Positions 1-8,113 of a stretch of 19,323 nucleotides of DNA are shown here, one piece after another. Position 1 is the stretch's first letter. Each line of letters begins with the position of its first letter. The notes beneath the pieces are model-generated. The model was not told the origin of the DNA. It ran no database searches and worked only from the letters and a program-made list of their open reading frames with translations. The stretch lies in the NCBI GenBank assembly GCA_945903655.1, contig CAMDOY010000027.1, forward strand, positions 1-19,323, given 5' to 3'. The DNA is from Rhizobium sp. Q54 (GTDB lineage: Bacteria; Pseudomonadota; Alphaproteobacteria; Rhizobiales; Beijerinckiaceae). A program made the position numbers and the translations under genes.

Positions 1-2494
1 CGCCAGCTATGATTGGCGCGAGGTGGACCCCTCCATTTTCGGAACCCTGCTCGAACAGGCGCTCAACCCCGATGAGCGGCGCAAGCTGGGCGCCCATTAC
101 ACGCCGCGCGCCTATGTGGAGCGGCTGGTCATCGCCACGCTGATCGAGCCGCTGCGCGCCGACTGGAGCATGGTTGTCGTCGCCATCGAGCGGCGCAAGG
201 GCGAGGCCGCCATTCTGGGGCCGCAGGACCCCAGGCGCGAGACCCTGTTTCGCGAAGCGCGCGGCCTCGCCATGCGCTTTCACGCCAAGCTTTGCGCCAC
301 CCGCGTGCTGGACCCCGCCTGCGGCACCGGAAACTTTCTCTATGTGGCGCTGGAATTGATGAAGCGCCTCGAGGGCGAGGTGGTGGATGCGGTGGAGGCG
401 CTGGGCGGGCAGGAGGAGCCCGCCTGGCTCGAACGGCAGAATGTAGACCCCCATCAGTTCCTGGGCATGGAGGTGAACCCGCGCGCGGGCGCCATCGCGG
501 AGCTGGTGCTGTGGATTGGCTTTCTGCAATGGCATTTCCGCACCCGCGCCGATCCCCCGCCCGAACCCATTCTGAAGGCCTTCCGGAACATCCGCGTGAT
601 GGACGCGGTGCTGGAGGCGCAAAAGGGTCTGGCGCGCGACGAACGCGGCAAGCCCCTGTCGCGGCCGGGGCCTGATGGAAAGGCAGTCGAGGTCTATCGC
701 TACGAAAATCCGCGCCGCCCGCAATGGCCGGAGGCTGAGTTCATCGTGGGCAATCCGCCGTTTATTGGCGGCAAGGATTTGCGGGCGCGGCTGGGGGATG
801 ATTATGCGCAGGCGCTCTGGGCCGCCCATGACCATATGAACGAAAGCGCCGATTTCGTCATGTATTGGTGGGATCGCGCGGCGGAGCTTTTGACCCGCAG
901 GGATACGCCCCTGCGGCGCTTTGGTTTCGTCACCACCAATTCCATTTCGCAGGTCTTCCAGCGCCGGGTCATGGAGCGCCATTTGAAGGGCAAGACGCCC
1001 CTGCGTCTCCTCATGGCCGTGCCCGATCACCCCTGGACCAAGGCCACGCCAGACGCCGCCGCCGTGCGCATCGCCATGACCGTGGCCGAAGCGGGCGTGG
1101 GCGAGGGGCGCCTGCTGGAAGTGATGCGCGAGGCGGGGCTGGAGACGGATGCGCCGCTGATCGAATGCGCGGAGCGGTGGGGCGTCATCAATTCGGATTT
1201 GACGGTGGGGGTGGATGTGACATCCGCTGTCGCCTTGAAGGCGAATGAGGGGCTGTCGTCGCCGGGGGTGAAGCTGCATGGCGCGGGCTTCATCGTCTCG
1301 CCGCAAGAGGCGATCAATCTGGGCTTAGGCAAACGCGCAGGCCTCGACAAACATATTCGCGACTATCGCAATGGGCGCGACCTCACCGCGCGTCCGCGCG
1401 GCGTGATGGTGATCGACTTCGATGGGCTAGAGATTGAATACATCCGAAAAAACTTCCCCGAAGCGTACCAACATCTGGCAACCAAGGTGAGGCCTGAACG
1501 CGAAAAAAACAATGAGGAATACCGCCGCGTCAACTGGTGGCTTTTTGGGCGTAGAAATACCCTCATGCGCGGTTTTACAGCTAATCTCCCCCGCTACATC
1601 GCCACAGTCGAAACCGCCAAGCACCGCATTTTCCAATTCCTCGACGCTTCGATTTTGCCGGACAATATGCTTGTCGCCATTGGCGCGAATGATGGTTTCG
1701 CATTGGGTGTTCTATCGTCGCGAATCCATGTGGAATGGGCGCTTCGCACAGGCGGATGGCTCGGCATGGGCAACGACCCCCGCTATTCGAAATCCCGCTG
1801 CTTCGACCCCTTCCCCTTCCCCCTCGCCAGCGCGCCGCAAAAGAAGCGCATTGGCGTCATTGCGGAGGAGCTGGACTTGCATCGCAAGCGCGTGCTCGCC
1901 GATCACGCCCATCTCACCCTCACCGGCCTCTACAATGTGCTGGAGCGCCTGCGGGCGGGCGCAACAAAAGGGGATCTCGACCCCGCCGAGGCCCGCATCT
2001 TCGACGATGGGCTCGTGCTGATCCTGAAAGAGTTGCACGATGAACTCGACGCCGCCGTGGCGCAGGCCTATGGCTGGCCCGTTGATCTCCCGGCAGAAGA
2101 CATGCTCGCCCGCCTCGTGGCGCTCAACAAGGCGCGCGCGCAGGAAGAGGCGCGCGGCCTCATCCAGTGGTTGCGGCCCGAGTATCAGATCCCCCGCTTC
2201 GGCTCCGCCAAGGACAAGGCCGAACTCGATCTGGTGGGCGGCGCCATGGCCCCCGGCCTGCCGCTGGCCGCTGGCCCCAAGCCCGGCTTTCCCGCCGACG
2301 ACGTGGCCCAGACGGCGGCCATCATGGCGACGCTCGCCGCCGCCCCGCGCCCCCTCGACGCCCTCATGCTCTGCGGCGCCTTCAAACAGGGCCGCCGCAT
2401 AGCCCCCAAAATCGACGCCACCCTCGCCGCCCTCGTCCGCGCCGGCTACGTGGCCCGCGCCGATGGCGGGAGCGGGTTCGTGCTGCATCGGTAG
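1..2494 (+). CDS. MmeI-like class I SAM-dependent DNA methyltransferase / type IIL restriction-modification protein (5' partial)
   Basis: The reading frame is open to the left edge (first full codon at base 2), so the true start lies upstream; GTG at 23 is only the first internal start-like codon. Counting from that GTG, motif X (GAHYT) is near residues 23-27, the SAM-binding motif I DPACGTGNF at 97-105 and the catalytic motif IV NPPF at 244-247, which marks an amino-methyltransferase, probably N6-adenine. The SRCFDPFPFP segment just past residue 590 and the following helical region resemble the target-recognition and C-terminal parts of MmeI-family enzymes. The last 80 or so residues look like a winged-helix tail. 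MmeI-type proteins carry the nuclease at the N-terminus, which is outside the window, so whether this is a full restriction enzyme or a solitary methylase is unknown. A GC dip covers part of the presumed recognition domain. The family call is by remembered motifs; the MmeI subgroup is less certain than the methylase call. Confidence 0.88.
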   Translation, partial: ASYDWREVDPSIFGTLLEQALNPDERRKLGAHYTPRAYVERLVIATLIEPLRADWSMVVVAIERRKGEAAILGPQDPRRETLFREARGLAMRFHAKLCATRVLDPACGTGNFLYVALELMKRLEGEVVDAVEALGGQEEPAWLERQNVDPHQFLGMEVNPRAGAIAELVLWIGFLQWHFRTRADPPPEPILKAFRNIRVMDAVLEAQKGLARDERGKPLSRPGPDGKAVEVYRYENPRRPQWPEAEFIVGNPPFIGGKDLRARLGDDYAQALWAAHDHMNESADFVMYWWDRAAELLTRRDTPLRRFGFVTTNSISQVFQRRVMERHLKGKTPLRLLMAVPDHPWTKATPDAAAVRIAMTVAEAGVGEGRLLEVMREAGLETDAPLIECAERWGVINSDLTVGVDVTSAVALKANEGLSSPGVKLHGAGFIVSPQEAINLGLGKRAGLDKHIRDYRNGRDLTARPRGVMVIDFDGLEIEYIRKNFPEAYQHLATKVRPEREKNNEEYRRVNWWLFGRRNTLMRGFTANLPRYIATVETAKHRIFQFLDASILPDNMLVAIGANDGFALGVLSSRIHVEWALRTGGWLGMGNDPRYSKSRCFDPFPFPLASAPQKKRIGVIAEELDLHRKRVLADHAHLTLTGLYNVLERLRAGATKGDLDPAEARIFDDGLVLILKELHDELDAAVAQAYGWPVDLPAEDMLARLVALNKARAQEEARGLIQWLRPEYQIPRFGSAKDKAELDLVGGAMAPGLPLAAGPKPGFPADDVAQTAAIMATLAAAPRPLDALMLCGAFKQGRRIAPKIDATLAALVRAGYVARADGGSGFVLHR

Positions 2495-2506
2495 GGGAGG
2501 GCGCCC

Positions 2507-2534
2507 TTGCCGCTCCGCCCGGCCATGCTATTTT
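2507..2534 (+). promoter_or_regulatory. Probable sigma70-type promoter of the Uma2-family gene
   Basis: TTGCCG at 2507-2512 and TATTTT at 2529-2534 are separated by 16 bases, between the methylase stop and the Uma2-family start. The -10 matches the consensus in 4 of 6 positions. This would allow the small gene to be transcribed independently of the methylase. Called by eye only. Confidence 0.4.
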
Positions 2535-2566
2535 GAGTAAGGCAGGGTCAACCGCCGGAGCATTCC

Positions 2567-3148
2567 ATGAATCTCATGCCGGGCAGACAGATCAGGGCGA
2601 CCCATGCGGCTGACGGGTTCGACCGCATGGCTTTCACCATCGACGACATCGAGCGCATGACCCAGGCGGGCGTGCTGGATGAGGATGATCGCTTTGAGCT
2701 GATCGAGGGGGAGATTGTCTGCGGGGAGCCCAAGCTTTTCGCCCATGAGCGCATCAAGCTGGCGCTGAGCCGGGCTCTGTCGCGCACCCTGCCGGACCAT
2801 CTGCAACTGGGCGTCGCCACCTCCGCTTTCCTCTCCGACATCACCGTGGTCGATCCCGATCTCTCGATCTTCCCCATGATGAACACGCGAGACGTGCGCG
2901 GCCCCGACATTATGCTCGCCATCGAAGTCGCCGATACGACGCTGGCCAAGGATCTCAATCTCAAGGCGGGCGTCTATGCGAAATATGGCGTGCGGGAATT
3001 ATGGGTCATCGACGCGAACAAGCGCCTCACCCACGCCTTCCGCGACCCGGTCGAGGGCAAGTGGACACAGCGCGAGACCTATGACGCCGACCATGCGCTG
3101 ACGCATGCGACTGCGCCGGGGTTTTTGGTGAGGCTGGGGGATTTGTGA
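2567..3148 (+). CDS. Uma2 family (DUF820) PD-(D/E)XK endonuclease-like protein
   Basis: The 193-residue protein has the family pattern: DRFELIEGEI near residues 41-50, PDLS at 97-100, AIEVAD at 118-123, a lysine-bearing segment at about 128-133 and ELWVID at 144-149. In Uma2 proteins the acidic residues of PD and IEV and a displaced lysine form a PD-(D/E)XK nuclease-like site; D98, E120 and K128 or K133 are the likely equivalents here. The ATG at 2567 has GGAG six bases upstream; ATGs at 2576 and 2627 are possible later starts. The 72-base gap from the methylase and a promoter candidate argue for separate transcription. The cellular role of Uma2 proteins is poorly known; they are often scattered, multicopy genes. 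Nuclease activity is inferred from the fold, not shown. Confidence 0.85.
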   Translation: MNLMPGRQIRATHAADGFDRMAFTIDDIERMTQAGVLDEDDRFELIEGEIVCGEPKLFAHERIKLALSRALSRTLPDHLQLGVATSAFLSDITVVDPDLSIFPMMNTRDVRGPDIMLAIEVADTTLAKDLNLKAGVYAKYGVRELWVIDANKRLTHAFRDPVEGKWTQRETYDADHALTHATAPGFLVRLGDL

Positions 3149-3194
3149 GGGGCGCTAACAATCTGAATTAGCTGGGCGAAACGCTTGCTCACTT

Positions 3195-3340
3195 CCCCTC
3201 CCCCTTGTGGGGAGGGGTGCGGGGTGGGGGTCCACGCAACTCCGGAATTGGCGCCTGTCGCAACCGCGCCAACGATCAGCATTCCCCGACCCCCACCCCG
3301 TCCGCTGGCGCGGCCGACCCTCCCCACAGGGGGGAGGGTA
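3195..3340. repeat. GC-rich hairpin repeat, copy A (two modules)
   Basis: Two perfect hairpins are present. The first has 9-bp arms at 3195-3203 and 3209-3217 (CCCCTCCCC / GGGGAGGGG) with loop CTTGT. The second has 9-bp arms at 3317-3325 and 3331-3339 (ACCCTCCCC / GGGGAGGGT) with loop ACAGG. Bases 3267-3307 match the reverse complement of 8005-8045 at 39 of 41 positions, and the match continues through the hairpin to 3340. The element sits between the convergent ends of the Uma2-family gene and mutB, so it may also limit readthrough, but there is no T tract. A weaker 5-bp hairpin (3377-3381 / 3387-3391) follows just before the mutB stop. The rest of the 3149-3399 gap shows nothing else. Confidence 0.85.
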
Positions 3341-3399
3341 TGCAGGCTAATGATCTGATTTATCGCGTGAAACATCCCCTCTGCGGGAGGGTATACAAC

Positions 3400-5565
3400 T
3401 CACTCCCCCGCCAGCCGCTCCTTCTGCGCATAACCCAGCCGCGCGTTCAGCTCGTCCAGAATCTGCGCGGCGGCTTCCGCGATCACCGTGCCCGGGGGGA
3501 AGATGGCGGAGGCGCCGTTGGCGCGCAGTTCGTCCATGTCCTGCGGGGGGATCACGCCGCCCACCACGATCATGATGTCCTCGCGCCCGGCCTGCCGCAG
3601 GGCCGCCTTCACTTGCGGCACAAGCGTCAGATGGCCCGCCGCCAGCGAGGACACGCCGATCACATGCACATTGTTGTCCACCGCCTGCTGCACCGCCTCC
3701 TCGGGCGTGGCGAAGAGGGGGCCGATGTCCACCTCGAAACCAAGATCGGAGAAGGCTGACGAGATCACCTTCTGTCCGCGATCATGCCCGTCCTGCCCCA
3801 CCTTCGCCACGAGGATGCGCGGCTTGCGGCCCTCGTTTTCCTCGAAGGCGCGGGTCATGTCGGAGACGCGGTTGATGATGGGCGAGTCGTTGCCTGCCTC
3901 CTTCCGATAGACGCCGCGAATGGAGCCGATGGTCGCCACATGGCGGTTGAAGACCTTTTCCAGCGCCAGCGAAATCTCGCCCACGGTGGCTTTGGCCCGC
4001 GCGGCCTCGATGGCCAGCGCCAGCAGATTGCCCCTGGCGCGGGCGCCTGCGCTCAGGGCCTTCAAGGCGCCCTGCACGGCGGCTTCATCGCGCTCGGCGC
4101 GCAGGCGGCGCAGCTTTTCGATCTGCTGGGCGCGCACGGAGGAATTATCGACCTTCAGGACATCGATGGGCTTCTCGCCCTGCGGCTTGAACTTGTTGAC
4201 GCCGATGACAGCTTGCCGTCCGCTGTCGATGCGCGCCTGCGCCTTGGCGGCGGCCTCCTCGATGCGCAGCTTGGGAATGCCCGCATCGATGGCCTTGGCC
4301 ATGCCGCCGAGGCGCTCCACTTCTTCGATGTGGGACCACGCGCGCTCCGCCAGATCCTGCGTCAGCCGCTCCACATAATAGGACCCGCCCCAGGGGTCGA
4401 TGACCCGCGTGGTGCCGCTCTCCTGTTGCAGGAAGAGTTGCGTGTTGCGGGCGATGCGGGCGGAGAAATCGGTTGGGAGCGCGAGGGCTTCGTCCAGCGC
4501 ATTGGTGTGCAGGCTTTGCGTGTGGCCCTGCGTCGCGGCCATGGCCTCGATGGTGGTGCGCGTGACATTGTTGAAGACGTCCTGCGCAGTGAGCGACCAG
4601 CCGGAGGTCTGGCAATGGGTGCGCAGGGGCAGGCTCTTTTCGGATTTGGGATCGAACTGCTTCACCAGCCGCGCCCACAAAAGCCTTGCGGCGCGCAGCT
4701 TGGCGACCTCCATGAAGAAGTTCATCCCCACCGCCCAGAAGAAGGACAGGCGCGGCGCGAATTGATCCACGGTGAGCCCCGCCGCGATCCCCGCGCGGAT
4801 ATATTCGACGCCATCGGCCAGCGTGTAAGCGAGCTCCAGATCCTGCGTCGCGCCCGCTTCCTGCATGTGATAGCCGGAGATGGAAATCGAATTGAACTTC
4901 GGCATGTGTTGCGAGGTATAGGCGAAGATGTCGGAGATGATGCGCATGGAATCTTTGGGCGGGTAGATATAGGTGTTGCGCACCATGAATTCTTTGAGAA
5001 TGTCGTTCTGGATCGTGCCCGAGAGCTTGTCCTGCGACACGCCCTGTTCCTCCGCCGCCACGATATAAAGCGCCAGCACCGGCAGCACCGCGCCATTCAT
5101 GGTCATGGACACGCTCATCTGGTCGAGCGGAATGCCTGAAAAGAGCGTGCGCATGTCATAGATGGAATCGATGGCGACGCCCGCCATGCCCACATCGCCC
5201 GCCACGCGCGGATGATCGGAATCATAGCCCCGATGGGTGGCGAGATCGAAGGCGACCGAGAGGCCCTTCTGTCCCGCCGCGAGGTTACGCCGATAGAAGG
5301 CGTTGGAATCCTCCGCCGTGGAGAAGCCCGCATATTGGCGCACGGTCCAGGGCTGGTTCACATACATGGTGGGATAGGGCCCGCGCACGAAGGGGGCGAG
5401 GCCCGGATAGCTGTCGACGAAGTCGATGTCGGCGATGTCGCCCGCCCCATAGATCGGCTTCACAGGGATCTCTTCTGGCGTCAGCCAGGGCGCTTCGCCA
5501 AGGGGCGGCGCGGGCATGGCGGCCTGCGCGAAGGCGAGGGTGGAGAAATCGGGGATGCGCGACAT
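3400..5565 (-). CDS. mutB: Methylmalonyl-CoA mutase, large (catalytic) subunit
   Basis: This is the adenosylcobalamin-dependent enzyme interconverting (R)-methylmalonyl-CoA and succinyl-CoA in propionate and ethylmalonyl-CoA metabolism; it is cytosolic. The N-terminal TIM-barrel half carries TMY (66-68), which matches the substrate-contacting tyrosine of characterised mutases, QYAGFS (77-82) and HRGYDSD. The C-terminal cobalamin-binding domain has DGHDRG at 592-597, where H594 is the lower axial cobalt ligand, then GVSSL and VVGGVIPP. At 721 residues it has the usual length. The ATG at 5565 gives the family-typical start MSRIPDF. An in-frame ATG at 5625 would add 20 residues; it has AAGGA three bases upstream, but the extra residues do not look like this family and the interval contains a hairpin. 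It is the third gene after mutA and a small exported protein gene, likely one transcript. Confidence 0.97.
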   Translation of the reverse strand: MSRIPDFSTLAFAQAAMPAPPLGEAPWLTPEEIPVKPIYGAGDIADIDFVDSYPGLAPFVRGPYPTMYVNQPWTVRQYAGFSTAEDSNAFYRRNLAAGQKGLSVAFDLATHRGYDSDHPRVAGDVGMAGVAIDSIYDMRTLFSGIPLDQMSVSMTMNGAVLPVLALYIVAAEEQGVSQDKLSGTIQNDILKEFMVRNTYIYPPKDSMRIISDIFAYTSQHMPKFNSISISGYHMQEAGATQDLELAYTLADGVEYIRAGIAAGLTVDQFAPRLSFFWAVGMNFFMEVAKLRAARLLWARLVKQFDPKSEKSLPLRTHCQTSGWSLTAQDVFNNVTRTTIEAMAATQGHTQSLHTNALDEALALPTDFSARIARNTQLFLQQESGTTRVIDPWGGSYYVERLTQDLAERAWSHIEEVERLGGMAKAIDAGIPKLRIEEAAAKAQARIDSGRQAVIGVNKFKPQGEKPIDVLKVDNSSVRAQQIEKLRRLRAERDEAAVQGALKALSAGARARGNLLALAIEAARAKATVGEISLALEKVFNRHVATIGSIRGVYRKEAGNDSPIINRVSDMTRAFEENEGRKPRILVAKVGQDGHDRGQKVISSAFSDLGFEVDIGPLFATPEEAVQQAVDNNVHVIGVSSLAAGHLTLVPQVKAALRQAGREDIMIVVGGVIPPQDMDELRANGASAIFPPGTVIAEAAAQILDELNARLGYAQKERLAGE

Positions 5566-5589
5566 GGCGGGCTCGTTCGTTGGCGACAC

Positions 5590-5608
5590 CAGGGGTTTAT
5601 ACCCCCTG
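5590..5608 (-). promoter_or_regulatory. Hairpin in the mutB leader
   Basis: CAGGGG at 5590-5595 and CCCCTG at 5603-5608 form a perfect 6-bp stem with a 7-base loop. It lies between the two possible mutB starts (5625 and 5565) and downstream of the exported-protein stop. On the minus strand the loop region reads TATAAA, which could also serve as a -10 box, but no convincing -35 is at the right distance. It could be a processing or translation-control element; no T tract, so not a typical terminator. Confidence 0.35.
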
Positions 5609-5645
5609 CGCGCGCGAGCGGCCATCGTTCCTTAGGTGGGCGCCC

Positions 5646-6023
5646 TCACCCCCGCCGCTCCGCGACCCAGCGCCCCGCGCATTGCTTGCTCGGCGCGCGC
5701 CACTTGCCCGAGCCCGCACCCGCGCCCAGCGATCCCGAGGCCGCCAGCACATCGGCGCCCTGCATGACCCGCACCGCCACGCGGCCCCGCGCATCCACCG
5801 TGCCAGCGGCTGCGGCCATGGCGTCGGCCATTTCGATGCGGCCGTTGCTGATGCCGAGCGACAGGCGGGAGGCGCGGTCGCAGGCGCCCTTTTCAGTGAT
5901 GACCATGACCGACCAGCGCCCGTCAAAAGCCTTGGGGGAAGCGCCGCGTTTCGTGTCGGCCTGCGCCACGCTCGCCATAGCCAGACAGGCCAGCACGCCA
6001 ACCGTCAGGGACAATGCTTTCAT
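5646..6023 (-). CDS. Small exported protein of unknown function inside the mutase operon
   Basis: The 125-residue product begins with a clear signal peptide: MKALS, a hydrophobic stretch LTVGVLACLAMASV, then AQA, so cleavage is likely around residue 22 before DTK. The mature part holds FDGRWSVMVITEKGACDR, an aromatic-rich pattern I associate with small uncharacterised periplasmic proteins of Rhizobiales; this is from memory and no named domain is claimed. Two cysteines in the mature part (GAC and KQC) could form a disulfide in the periplasm. The start at ATG 6023 has GAGGAG eight bases upstream; a TTG directly before it at 6026 is less likely. It begins 18 bases after the mutA stop and is followed by mutB, so it is probably cotranscribed with both subunits. 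Its function is unknown. Confidence 0.82.
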   Translation of the reverse strand: MKALSLTVGVLACLAMASVAQADTKRGASPKAFDGRWSVMVITEKGACDRASRLSLGISNGRIEMADAMAAAAGTVDARGRVAVRVMQGADVLAASGSLGAGAGSGKWRAPSKQCAGRWVAERRG

Positions 6024-6041
6024 CAATGCTGCTCCTCGCGA

Positions 6042-7874
6042 TCAGGCGAGCCGCAGCGCCTCGTCCAGAACCGCGATCACATCGCATCCGGCGAAGATGA
6101 AGCCGCTGACGCCCGCCTCTTTCCACGCGGCCTCGGCGGCGCCGGGCCGGCCAGCGAGGTAGATATGGCGCGCGCCCGCCTTGACCAGCGCCCGCGCCGC
6201 TTTTTGCCCCCACTCTTCGTAGAGGGGATCCGACGAACAGATGCAGGCCAAGGCGGCGCCGGAGGTCTTGAAAGCCTCGGCTAGGCTCGCCTCATCGGCG
6301 AAGCCCTCGTTGCCCGGCGCCAGCACGCCGCCCGCCTCGAAGAAGTTCTTGGCGAACATGGAGCGGGCGGTGAAGGCGGCGACGGGGCCGAGATTGGCGA
6401 GGAACACGCTGCGGCGGGTTCCGGTTTGCAAAGCCTCCGCATCCGCCCGGTCGCGCAGGGCCTCGAAGGCTTCGGCGTCGCGTTGCAGGCGCAGCGCAGG
6501 CAGGGGGATCTGTAGGGCGTTGGCGGGTTGCTGCGCGGGCAGGGGCGCCAGCACCTCGACGGTGGCTTCCGCCACATTGGGGAACTCGCTCGTGCCGGTG
6601 ATCGGGTCCTTGCGGCGGGCGATGGCGCGGGCGCGCTCTTGCTGCGTCGTGGCGATCTGCTTTTGCAGGGCGCCGGAGGCCAGCGCGCCGTAAAGGCCGC
6701 CAGCCCGTTCGGTCTCCTGCACCAACGCCCAGGCCTTTTCGCAGAGCGCGTCGGTCAGGGTCTCGAAGGCGCCGGCGCCAGCGGCGGGGTCGGAGACGCG
6801 GCCAAGGTTCGCCTCTTCCAGCAGCACCGATTGGGTGTTGCGGGCGATGCGCCGGGCGAAATCATCGGGCAGGCCCAGCGCCTGGGTGAAGGGCAGCACG
6901 CTCACCGCATCCGCCCCGCCCAGCCCCGCCGAGAAACAGGCGACGGTGGCGCGCAGAATGTTCACCCAGGGGTCGCGCCGGGTCATCATGCGCAGCGAGG
7001 TCTCCGCGTGGATGTGGATCGGCGCAGGCGTCAGACCGCAGGCCTCCTCCACCCGCGCCCACAGGCGCCGGAGCGCCCGCAGTTTGGCGAGGCCGAGAAT
7101 CTCATCTGCGTCCGCGCTGATGCGAAAGCCGATCATGCCCCGTGCCGCCTCAAGGGCCACGCCAGCGCCTTCCAGCGCGCGCAGATAGGCCAGCGCCGAG
7201 GCGGTGACGAGGGCCAGTTCCTGCGCCTCGGAGGCGCCGGCGCCATGGGCCAGACGTCCATCGGCGACGAAGCCCCGCCCGCCGATGGTTCTGGCGAAAG
7301 CGGCGCTGGCGGGGGCCAGGGCGGCCCAATCGGCGGAAGCGCCGCCTTGCAGCGCCATCTGGCCGAGGGGATCGTGGCCGAAGGTCACAGTGGAGAGATC
7401 CGCGCCAGCCTTGGTCAGCAGTTCCGCCAGATGTTTCGCGCAATCCTGCGCCTGCGGGCCGAGGTCGATTTCGATGGGCAGGCCCACCTCCAGCGCCACG
7501 CCCTCCAGAACCGTGTCGAGGGATGCGCGCTCAGTGGGCAGGCCGAAGCCATAGGCGCCCACGGCGCCCGCGAAGACCAGATGCAGGCCGGTGGCGCCGT
7601 TCTCCAGATCCTCGAGGGCCTGCCGGTTGGCGGCCTCGGGGTCGGGATTGTCCACCCGCGCGAGCCGCGCCCAGCCGGCGCCGCTCGCCTTCACGGCCCG
7701 GGGGCGCTCCTCCAGCAGGCGGCCATAGAGGGGGGCGATGGCGATGGCGTCGTAGCTGCGCCCCTGCAACCGCTCGAAGGGCGCGCCCTTGAGCACCCCA
7801 TCCACCCGCGCTCGCCACTGGGCCTGCGTGGCGGCTGGGAAAACATCGGCGAAGGAGATGGGCGTGTTTGACAT
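6042..7874 (-). CDS. mutA: Methylmalonyl-CoA mutase, small (non-catalytic) subunit
   Basis: The 610-residue protein starts with MSNTPISFADVFPAA and continues with the barrel pattern of the mutase beta chain (KGAPFERLQGRSYDAI, LPFTQALGLPDDFARRIARN). It lacks the cobalamin-binding DGHDRG motif seen in MutB; the corresponding C-terminal region reads CICSSDPLYEEWG and ends in a degenerate B12-like fold. In this family the beta chain pairs with the catalytic alpha chain to form the heterodimer, and has lost cofactor and substrate sites. ATG at 7874 is the only good start near the conserved N-terminus, although its ribosome-binding site is weak. It is the first gene of the minus-strand group mutA, exported protein, mutB. 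Neither meaB nor an epimerase gene is in the window. Confidence 0.95.
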   Translation of the reverse strand: MSNTPISFADVFPAATQAQWRARVDGVLKGAPFERLQGRSYDAIAIAPLYGRLLEERPRAVKASGAGWARLARVDNPDPEAANRQALEDLENGATGLHLVFAGAVGAYGFGLPTERASLDTVLEGVALEVGLPIEIDLGPQAQDCAKHLAELLTKAGADLSTVTFGHDPLGQMALQGGASADWAALAPASAAFARTIGGRGFVADGRLAHGAGASEAQELALVTASALAYLRALEGAGVALEAARGMIGFRISADADEILGLAKLRALRRLWARVEEACGLTPAPIHIHAETSLRMMTRRDPWVNILRATVACFSAGLGGADAVSVLPFTQALGLPDDFARRIARNTQSVLLEEANLGRVSDPAAGAGAFETLTDALCEKAWALVQETERAGGLYGALASGALQKQIATTQQERARAIARRKDPITGTSEFPNVAEATVEVLAPLPAQQPANALQIPLPALRLQRDAEAFEALRDRADAEALQTGTRRSVFLANLGPVAAFTARSMFAKNFFEAGGVLAPGNEGFADEASLAEAFKTSGAALACICSSDPLYEEWGQKAARALVKAGARHIYLAGRPGAAEAAWKEAGVSGFIFAGCDVIAVLDEALRLA

Positions 7875-7916
7875 GGGGCGGTCCGGTTCGATCCGCGCTT
7901 ATGATCGGCATGTCGC

Positions 7917-8045
7917 GACCCCCACCCCCAGCCCCTCCCCACAAGGGGGAGGGGAGCGGCTGGCGTTTCGCTTACCCTCCCCCTTGTGGGGAGGGTCGGC
8001 CGCGCAGCGGACGGGGTGGGGGTCTGCGAATGCTGATCGTTGGCG
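7917..8045. repeat. GC-rich hairpin repeat, copy B (inverted, modules in swapped order)
   Basis: Two perfect hairpins: arms 7932-7940 / 7946-7954 (CCCCTCCCC / GGGGAGGGG, loop ACAAG) and arms 7974-7982 / 7988-7996 (ACCCTCCCC / GGGGAGGGT, loop CTTGT). Bases 8005-8045 are the reverse complement of 3267-3307 with two mismatches. Read on the minus strand, the long module (8045 to 7973) comes first and the short module (7954 to 7917) second, the opposite of copy A. The element fills most of the gap between the phosphotransferase stop and the mutA start, so it lies in the mutA upstream region. The remaining bases 8046-8113 show only a short GC-rich inverted repeat without a T tract. Confidence 0.85.
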
Positions 8046-8113
8046 TGGTGACAGTTCGCGTCCCTTTTCGCATGGCGCGGCCCGTCCCGCCACAGGCGGA
8101 AAGTCGTAGACCC

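Noticed and set aside
3195..3339. Hairpins considered as CRISPR repeats or rho-independent terminators
   Set aside because: There are no regularly spaced repeats with unique spacers, and no T tract follows the stems; the match to a second inverted copy shows a dispersed repeat instead.
3079..3375. Frames reading TPHPSPQGGGE and similar over the hairpin repeats
   Set aside because: These are translations of the GC-rich repeat, a known source of false genes, not proteins.
3784..5139. Long plus-strand open frame (451 codons) opposite mutB
   Set aside because: It is the GC-rich shadow of a certain gene; its translation is low-complexity His/Arg/Gly-rich and resembles no family.
6528..7871. Long plus-strand open frame (447 codons) opposite mutA
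   Set aside because: Antisense shadow of a gene with strong family match; composition is typical of GC-driven stop-free frames.
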